49,758 bases of DNA from Peptoniphilus senegalensis JC140 (GTDB lineage: Bacteria > Bacillota > Clostridia > Tissierellales > Peptoniphilaceae): positions 618,368 to 668,125 of the forward strand of contig NZ_HE610717.1 in NCBI RefSeq assembly GCF_000321025.1, read 5' to 3'. How positions within the stretch are numbered: position 1 is the first letter of the stretch; every line of letters starts with the position of its first letter. Below the pieces are notes generated by a model that saw nothing but the letters and a program-made list of their open reading frames with translations, made no database searches and was not told the origin of the DNA. The position numbers and the translations under genes are program-made. Below are positions 43,638 through 49,758 of the stretch, in pieces.

Positions 43638-44126
43638 ATGAAAAAATTATCAATTATTTTAATATCTTTACTATTTGTCATTAGTTTATCAGCTTGTGGC
43701 AAAAAAAATTCTACAAATGTAAGTAAAGACGCACAAGTATCTTCTGTGGCTAAGGAAAAAGAAGCTACAACAGAAGAGTTAACTACATCAAACTTTGACA
43801 AAGAATCATTAACTGAATTAATCAAAAATTCTGACTACATAGCAAGAGTTAGAATTTCAACTTCTACTGCAGAAGGCATGAACACAGCTTTCTTAAAGGA
43901 CTACAAGGGCGACCTTTCACAAATTGTCATTGAATTGCCAAAGACACTTACACCAAATAAGGAGTACATTGTTTTTTACAAGGATGATGAGAATGGCGAA
44001 GTTTCTCCTACCGAAAGAGATGGCTCCTTTATAGAAATACAAGGAGACAAGGACAGCAACCTAATTTACATTGAAAAAGTTTTTGACCCAAATTCTTACA
44101 CAAGTTCTCTTAAGAGCAAAAAATAA
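43638..44126 (+). CDS. Hypothetical small lipoprotein
   Basis: This 162-residue protein has a lipoprotein signal, MKKLSIILISLLFVISLSAC (C20), then a serine/lysine/threonine-rich linker and a compact domain starting LTELIKNSDYIARVRIS. No family was recognised, though the domain has a short beta-strand pattern and a conserved-looking ITELPKTLTPNKEYIVFYKDDE-like segment seen in small lipoproteins of unknown role. The ATG at 43638 was chosen over an in-frame TTG at 43626, because TTGGAGG precedes it. It is 16 nt upstream of the stalk-domain gene and probably co-transcribed. Confidence 0.8.
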   Translation: MKKLSIILISLLFVISLSACGKKNSTNVSKDAQVSSVAKEKEATTEELTTSNFDKESLTELIKNSDYIARVRISTSTAEGMNTAFLKDYKGDLSQIVIELPKTLTPNKEYIVFYKDDENGEVSPTERDGSFIEIQGDKDSNLIYIEKVFDPNSYTSSLKSKK

Positions 44127-44142
44127 TTAGATGGAGGTTATT

Positions 44143-45087
44143 ATGAAAAAAAGTAAATCAATTATATTTTCATTAGTTTTATTAGTCTTTTTATGTGTAA
44201 ATGTATTTGCTGGAAAAACTCCACAAATCGAATACAATGGAAAAATTATTAAATCAGATGTCCAACCTTTTATACAAAATGAAAGGACTATGGTACCAAT
44301 TAGATTTATCTCTGAAACTTTAGGTTATAAAGTTGACTGGAACAATGAAGAAAGGATTGTCAGCATCACTGGCAAAGATACTTCTCTTGAATTAAAAATT
44401 GATTCAAAAAAATCAAAAGTTAATGGTAAAGAAGTTGAGCTAGATGCTCCTTCTATAATCAAAAACGAACGCACTTTTGTTCCCCTTAGATTTGTTGCAG
44501 AAAACTTAAAAGCTGAAGTAAAATGGGACAATGATAATTTTAAAGTAATAATAAATGATTCTTCGAATTCTTCAATCTTAAATTTATCTTCTGATGAAGA
44601 ATTATATGTTAAAGAAGTTAAAAGTTTGCAAAATGATCTAAATAAATCAATTGCAAATTTAAAATCAAGTTTTTTCGAAAATGCAGCAAGCCTTTCTGAT
44701 GCAGAATTAAACTCTGCCTATGAAAAAGCAAATTCTGAAATTAGAAATATTGTCGATAAAATTAAAAATATGAGCGTGCCTGATAAATTTAAAAATTCTC
44801 ACGATTACACTGTAAGGGCAAGCGAAAAGGCATTAGAAATTTTGCCTGGCCTTAAGGAATCTATTATTACTAAAAATGAAGATTCTGCCAAAAAATTTAT
44901 TATTGAATTAAATGATTTCCAAGTTAAGATGCAAGAAGCTAAGGATGCCTTTGAGGCTGCTCTTAAGGGTCAAACTTACAAGCCTCAAAAGGACATTCAA
45001 GTTTACAACGACGAAAAGAAAAAACAAGATAGTACAGACAACTTGTTACAAGATCAAACTTTAAAAAATATTTTTAAGAAAATTTAA
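44143..45087 (+). CDS. Secreted stalk-domain (copper amine oxidase N-like) protein
   Basis: This 314-residue protein has a signal peptide ending VFA-GK near residue 23. Two successive repeats of the Cu-amine-oxidase N-terminal (stalk) domain follow, ERTMVPIRFISETLGYKVDW and ERTFVPLRFVAENLKAEVKW, each about 55 residues apart. The rest is a helical, charged region (residues about 150-290). Stalk domains occur in many Firmicute exported proteins and probably bind the cell wall; no catalytic domain is fused here. The ATG follows ATGGAGGTTATT, and the gene runs on from the small lipoprotein gene to a bidirectional terminator. Confidence 0.85.
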   Translation: MKKSKSIIFSLVLLVFLCVNVFAGKTPQIEYNGKIIKSDVQPFIQNERTMVPIRFISETLGYKVDWNNEERIVSITGKDTSLELKIDSKKSKVNGKEVELDAPSIIKNERTFVPLRFVAENLKAEVKWDNDNFKVIINDSSNSSILNLSSDEELYVKEVKSLQNDLNKSIANLKSSFFENAASLSDAELNSAYEKANSEIRNIVDKIKNMSVPDKFKNSHDYTVRASEKALEILPGLKESIITKNEDSAKKFIIELNDFQVKMQEAKDAFEAALKGQTYKPQKDIQVYNDEKKKQDSTDNLLQDQTLKNIFKKI

Positions 45088-45120
45088 TTTCTTCTACAAA
45101 TTATATTTATTTTCAAATCA

Positions 45121-45152
45121 AAAATCCCCTCATCATTGAGGGGAAATTTTTT
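45121..45152. terminator. Bidirectional terminator
   Basis: TCCCCTCA (45125-45132) pairs with TGAGGGGA (45137-45144) across 4 nt. A TTTTTT run follows after AA on the plus strand, and TTTT on the minus strand. It serves the stalk-domain gene and the convergent activase gene. Confidence 0.88.
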
Positions 45153-45201
45153 GTCTATTTTTAATTTTATTGTAAAAGTTTTAAATACATAGATTAAATT
45201 T

Positions 45202-48200
45202 TTAGTTTTTCAAACTTGCAGCTTTTTTTAGATAACCTCTGTTGTACTTGTTTTCGCCTTGCTCCATATTTCTCTTAGCTTGAGAAAGCATTAATTTAAT
45301 CCTGTTAAATTGATTTACCTCTGATGCTGACGCGTCATAGTCAATCGGAATAATATTTGCTTTTTCGTAGGAATTTCTTATTGCTTTTATGACGCCTTTG
45401 CCTGTGATGTGATTTGGAAGACATCCGAAGGGTTGGACGCAGACAATATTTTCCACGCCTGACTCAATGAGTTCAACCATTTCGCCAGTTAGAAGCCAAC
45501 CTTCGCCATATTGATTACCAAGGTCAACATATTTTTCTGCATAGTCAATTATCTCTTCAATTTTTTCTGGAACAATAAACCTTGTTGGCTCGAGAGCTAA
45601 TCTAATGTATTTTCTGTAAGATTCAATATATGAAATTCCCATTTCACACATAAAGGCAGTGAGCCTTGATTTAGAAAGTTTATCAGCCTTTGCCCTTGCA
45701 TTCTTAAAGGAATACATCATAAAATCTGTTAAATCTGGTATAACAACTTCTGCACCTTCCTTTTCAAGAAGTTCTGCAACATGATTATTAGCAGCAGGGT
45801 CATACTTGACTAGGATTTCTCCAACAATTCCAACTTTTGCTTTCTTTTCATTCCTTATTTCAAGTCTATTAAATTCTCCAATCATCCTATTGATATTGGA
45901 TATAAAAGTTTTCTTGCTGTAATTTAAGTTCTCTGATGTCGTAATGTCAATCCATCTGTCACGCAAAATATTTGCTGAACCCTTTATTACTTCATAAGGC
46001 CTTGTAGCTTGAGTAAGTCTCATGATGAGATCTGCATATAACATTCCTTGAATTAATTTTCTTCCAATTCTAACTAACTGTTTTTTATCAAATTCAAAGC
46101 CTGTGTGCTTTTCAATTCCTTGAAAAGAAAGTCCAATGACTGGCACATGACCATATCCTGCATCTTTTAGTGCCTTTCTAATGAAGCCCACATAGTTTGA
46201 TGCCCTGCAAGCTCCTCCAGTTTGACTCATGAGAAGTGCCAAGCGATTTGTGTCATACTTTCCAGATTTCACTGCATCTATAAATTGTCCAACTACAAAA
46301 ATTGATGGATAACAAGCATCATTATTTACATATTTTAAACCTTCGTTTACAACCTTATGACCTGAGTCGTGAAGGACTTCTATGTTAATGCCTTCTTGTC
46401 TTAGGATTGGTTCGAAGATACTAAAATGAAGTGGCGCCATTTGTGGCATTAGTATTGTGTAATTTTCCTTCATTTCTTTCGTAAACATTACTGGATTGTC
46501 ATCAAGAAGACCTTCAAGCTCTGCATCAATTTTTTCAAATTCTCTCTTTTCTGCTGCTTCAATTAAAGACCTTATTCTAATTTTTACTGCACCTAAATTT
46601 GAAACTTCGTCAATTTTTAGGACTGTATAAATTTTGTTGTAAGACTCCAAGATGTGTTGGACTTGGTCAGTTGTAACTGCGTCTATTCCACATCCAAAGG
46701 AATTAAGTTGAACTAGCTCTAAGTTTTCGTGTTCTCCAACAAATTTTGCAGCTCTATATAGTCTAGAGTGATAATTCCATTGGTCTAAAACCCTAATTCT
46801 TGAATCAATTTCAACATTTCTTGCTATTCCATCTTCAGAAATCACTGCAAGTCCAAGGCTGGTAATAAGCTCTGGTATTCCATGATTTATTTCTGGATCA
46901 ATATGATAAGGTCTCCCTGATAAAACTATTGCTCTTTGGTCTTTCTTATTCACTTCTTCTAAGATTCTATTGCCTTCGTTTAAAACATCAAGTCTATACC
47001 TGTCTTGCTCTTCATAAGCTGCACGCACAGCTTTTTTTACTTCGTCTTTAGGAATAAAGTTGAATACATCAGAAAGTCTCTTTTCGAGTTTCTTTCTGTC
47101 ATCAAAGGAAATAAAAGGATTCATAAATTTTACTTTTCCATCAACTATTGCATCTACATTATTCTTTATAACTTCAGAATATCCTGCAACTACAGGACAA
47201 TTTAAAGTGTTATCTGCATTTTCAAACTGCTTTTCTTCATAAAAAACTGCTGGATAAAATATGAAGTCTATTCCCTTTTCTATTAAATCTTCAATATGAC
47301 CATGAGAAATCTTTGCAGGATAACAAGCAGTTTCACTTGTGATAGTTTCTATTCCCTTTTCATAAATTTCTCTAGATGATTTGCTTGAAAGGACAACTGA
47401 ATATCCAAGTTCTGTAAAAAATGTATGCCAGAAAGGATAGTTTTCGTACATATTTAAGACTCTAGGAATACCAACTAGACCACGCTTTGCTTCATTTTCT
47501 GTTAGAGACTTATAAGCGAAAACTCTCTCATATTTGTAACGGTACATATTTGGAAGTTCGTCTTCTTTATTTCTTACGCGACCAGCTCCCTTTTCACACC
47601 TATTTCCTGTAATATATCTTTTTCCATTTGGAAATATATTTACAGAAAGAGCACAATTATTTGTACATTGTCTGCAATTTGTGGACATGGATTTATATTC
47701 AAACTTTTCCAACTCATCTTTAGAAATTAAATTAGATTTTCCTGTGGATTTTTCTTTTGAAATAAGTGCCATTCCAAGTGCACCCATAAGCCCCGCAATA
47801 TCAGGTCTTGTAACATCAATTCCAGTTAAGTTTTCAAAAGCTCTTAAAACTGCATCAGATAAAAATGTCCCTCCTTGCACAACTATGTGTTCGCCCAATT
47901 CCTTTGGATCTCTAATTTTTATTACTTTTTGAATTGCATTTCTAATTACAGAATAGGCTAGTCCAGCAGAAATATCTTGAACTGATGCACCTTCTTTTTG
48001 TGCTTGCTTAACATTTGAGTTCATAAAAACTGTACAGCGTGAACCTAAATCCACAGGCTCTCTTGATTTTAGAGCTTCATTGGAGAATTCTTCTGCACTC
48101 ATATTTACTGAATGTGCAAAAGTTTCAAGGAAGGATCCACATCCTGCAGAACAAGCTTCATTAAGTAAAATTGACTCTATTACACCATTTCTTATTTTCA

Positions 48201-49479
48201 TTGACTTCATGTCTTGTCCGCCAATGTCTAAAATAAAGTCAACTTCAGGGTCAAAATATTTAGCTGCTGTAAAGTGAGCTATTGTCTCAACTTCTCCAAA
48301 GTCCAAGTTAAGTGCAGCCTTCAAAAATTCTTCCCCATAACCAGTTGTACCACATCCAGCAAAATATGCCTTGTCATTTTTTTTCTTATATATTTCTTTT
48401 AAATTTTCAATTGCTATGTCAAGTGGGTTCCCATTATTTGAGCCGTAAAAACTATATAAAAGTTCATTTTTATCAGATATTGCTACAAGTTTTGATGTTG
48501 TTGAACCTGAGTCTATGCCCAAATAAATTGGCCCTTCATAATTTTTCAAATCAACTTTTTTTAGTGATTTAGTCTTGTGTCTCTCCCTAAAATCAGTAAC
48601 TTCTTTTTCACTTTCAAAAAGTGGAGACATTACTTGGCTTTCTTTAATATTTATATCTGCATTCTTGTTAACCCTATTAAAAAGTTCGACAAAAGAAATA
48701 GGCTTAGAATCAAAGCTTGAAAGGGCTGCTCCAAGTGCTACGAATATTTGTGAATTTTCTGGAGAAATTATTTCATCTTCACTCAAATCTAAAGTTTCCA
48801 CAAATCTTTCCTTTAGCATTGGCAAAAAGTGTAAAGGTCCACCTAAAAATGCGACATTACCTCTAATAGGTCTGCCACAGGCAAGGTTTGAAATAGTTTG
48901 ATTTACAACTGATTGAAATACAGATATAGCAATGTCAGACTTGCTTGCCCCTTGATTTATTAAAGCTTGCACATCAGTCTTAGCAAAAACTCCGCAACGA
49001 GATGCAATAGGATACAACTTTTTGTAATCTTTTGCCATTTCATTTAAACCAGATGCATCTGTTTGAAGAAGAGATGCCATTTGATCAATGAAGGCACCTG
49101 TACCTCCAGCACAAATACTGTTCATTCTTTGTTCAACAGAGCCTCTCAAATAAGTTATCTTAGAGTCCTCTCCACCAAGTTCAATGGCAACATCAGTTTT
49201 TGGAATAAAACAAGATATGGCTTCTCTTCCTGCTACAACTTCTTGAATAAAATCTATATCCAAAAATTCGTGAACAGAAAGTCCACCACTTCCAGTTACA
49301 TTAACAGTTACTGTATCATATTTAAAATCATTATATACTTCATTAATTACATCTTTCACGGTTTTTCTAACATCAGAAAAATGTCTTCTATAAGTTTTAT
49401 ATAAAATATTTAATTTTTCATCTAATATTACAAGTTTTACAGTTGTAGATCCAACATCTAATCCCATATGAATTAGCAT
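45202..49479 (-). CDS. Giant acyl-CoA dehydratase activase / double-cubane reductase fusion
   Basis: This 1425-residue cytoplasmic protein joins several modules. Two BadF/HgdC-type ASKHA ATPase domains (about 1-260 and 317-575) each have the phosphate loop DxGSTT, a cluster region (ICAGGTGAF with C123; ACSAGCGSF with C443) and a second cysteine (SRCGVF, C162; SRCTVF, C482). Next, CRQCTNNC with RCEKG (C602, C605, C609, C628) is a likely Fe-S motif. A DUF2229-like domain (about 665-860, with ETACYPAK and NCPVVAGY) and an HgdB-like part (about 880-1400) follow. The family (COG1924/3580/3581 fusion) hydrolyses ATP to drive electrons to a low-potential cluster; its natural substrate is not known. 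The ATG has an AAAGGAG site 9 nt upstream. Confidence 0.92.
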   Translation of the reverse strand: MLIHMGLDVGSTTVKLVILDEKLNILYKTYRRHFSDVRKTVKDVINEVYNDFKYDTVTVNVTGSGGLSVHEFLDIDFIQEVVAGREAISCFIPKTDVAIELGGEDSKITYLRGSVEQRMNSICAGGTGAFIDQMASLLQTDASGLNEMAKDYKKLYPIASRCGVFAKTDVQALINQGASKSDIAISVFQSVVNQTISNLACGRPIRGNVAFLGGPLHFLPMLKERFVETLDLSEDEIISPENSQIFVALGAALSSFDSKPISFVELFNRVNKNADINIKESQVMSPLFESEKEVTDFRERHKTKSLKKVDLKNYEGPIYLGIDSGSTTSKLVAISDKNELLYSFYGSNNGNPLDIAIENLKEIYKKKNDKAYFAGCGTTGYGEEFLKAALNLDFGEVETIAHFTAAKYFDPEVDFILDIGGQDMKSMKIRNGVIESILLNEACSAGCGSFLETFAHSVNMSAEEFSNEALKSREPVDLGSRCTVFMNSNVKQAQKEGASVQDISAGLAYSVIRNAIQKVIKIRDPKELGEHIVVQGGTFLSDAVLRAFENLTGIDVTRPDIAGLMGALGMALISKEKSTGKSNLISKDELEKFEYKSMSTNCRQCTNNCALSVNIFPNGKRYITGNRCEKGAGRVRNKEDELPNMYRYKYERVFAYKSLTENEAKRGLVGIPRVLNMYENYPFWHTFFTELGYSVVLSSKSSREIYEKGIETITSETACYPAKISHGHIEDLIEKGIDFIFYPAVFYEEKQFENADNTLNCPVVAGYSEVIKNNVDAIVDGKVKFMNPFISFDDRKKLEKRLSDVFNFIPKDEVKKAVRAAYEEQDRYRLDVLNEGNRILEEVNKKDQRAIVLSGRPYHIDPEINHGIPELITSLGLAVISEDGIARNVEIDSRIRVLDQWNYHSRLYRAAKFVGEHENLELVQLNSFGCGIDAVTTDQVQHILESYNKIYTVLKIDEVSNLGAVKIRIRSLIEAAEKREFEKIDAELEGLLDDNPVMFTKEMKENYTILMPQMAPLHFSIFEPILRQEGINIEVLHDSGHKVVNEGLKYVNNDACYPSIFVVGQFIDAVKSGKYDTNRLALLMSQTGGACRASNYVGFIRKALKDAGYGHVPVIGLSFQGIEKHTGFEFDKKQLVRIGRKLIQGMLYADLIMRLTQATRPYEVIKGSANILRDRWIDITTSENLNYSKKTFISNINRMIGEFNRLEIRNEKKAKVGIVGEILVKYDPAANNHVAELLEKEGAEVVIPDLTDFMMYSFKNARAKADKLSKSRLTAFMCEMGISYIESYRKYIRLALEPTRFIVPEKIEEIIDYAEKYVDLGNQYGEGWLLTGEMVELIESGVENIVCVQPFGCLPNHITGKGVIKAIRNSYEKANIIPIDYDASASEVNQFNRIKLMLSQAKRNMEQGENKYNRGYLKKAASLKN

Positions 49480-49758
49480 TTTCTACTTCTCCTTTCAAAT
49501 TAAAAGCAAATTGAGTATAATTTCTAATACTTCATTTAAAATAATTCATTTTAATTTTATTGATCTTTTATTCACTAAAATTTAATGAAAAATAATTATT
49601 GCACTTTCAATGCCTTAATTCAGTATTTTTTAAATAAAGTTTGATATTTATTATAAAAATATTAAACATTTCTTAACTTTTCGTTTATATCTATTATAAC
49701 CTAAATTGTGAACTTATAGTGAAATATTTACTTTATTTAAAAAATTTTACAATAAAAA
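49480..49758. other. Gene-free AT-rich end of the window
   Basis: This 279-nt stretch upstream of the activase gene contains the gene's ribosome binding site and presumably its promoter. The only promoter-like element is TATACT on the minus strand near 49515-49520 without a good -35. No reading frame, repeat or structured RNA was recognised. Confidence 0.4.

Noticed and set aside
43559-43825. 88-codon minus-strand frame opposite the small lipoprotein
   Set aside because: It is a shadow of the real plus-strand gene and covers its promoter.

Overview
The window reads as a chromosomal segment of a low-GC, Gram-positive, strictly anaerobic Firmicute. Supporting signs are very AT-rich intergenic DNA, strong AGGAGG ribosome binding sites, several lipobox lipoproteins, sigma-A type promoters and U-tract terminators. 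The gene families (flavodiiron protein, giant acyl-CoA dehydratase activase, DUF3798 transporter, DUF4300 and DUF3160 lipoproteins) suggest an anaerobic coccus of the Peptoniphilaceae/Tissierellales; that placement is inference. Most genes lie on the minus strand. No tRNA, rRNA, CRISPR array, insertion sequence or phage gene was seen.

Left part (1-13.1 kb). A two-gene minus-strand operon encodes an acyl-CoA dehydrogenase / ETF-alpha FAD domain / rubredoxin fusion and a flavodiiron protein, which together could carry electrons from an acyl-CoA to O2 or NO. Next come a plus-strand nitroreductase and lone PTS IIC pair, and a small GNAT protein. A tetR - MMPL transporter - LxxG-repeat secreted protein operon follows; it has two matching operators at its promoter, but the transporter is cut by an in-frame UAA. 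The neighbouring diaminopropionate ammonia-lyase gene is cut by an in-frame UGA. A DUF4300 lipoprotein follows on the plus strand.

Middle (13.2-31 kb). A four-gene ABC importer (DUF3798 binding lipoprotein, double ATPase, two permeases) of unknown substrate is followed by a YoaK-type membrane protein and a six-gene purine operon, purC-E-M-N-H-D. The purine operon has a consensus promoter, a ykkC-family (probably PRPP) riboswitch and a long terminator hairpin. Upstream are an inositol-monophosphatase family gene and an M16C peptidase. Divergent from these is a 505-residue protein that looks like a degenerate oleate hydratase.

Right part (31-49.7 kb). A nitroreductase - tsaE - tsaB - rimI - tsaD operon (t6A tRNA modification) is followed by a two-lipoprotein operon with DUF3160 whose first gene appears to be leaderless. 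Then come xpt, and a tight cca - glmM - degV - xpaC - telA operon. Two plus-strand secreted proteins follow (a small lipoprotein and a stalk-domain protein). The window ends with a 1425-residue acyl-CoA dehydratase activase / double-cubane type fusion.

The best leads are the fused acyl-CoA-to-rubredoxin chain beside its likely terminal oxidase, the degenerate oleate hydratase, the paired nonsense codons in adjacent loci with the paired TetR operators between them, the riboswitch-controlled pur operon, and the giant activase.
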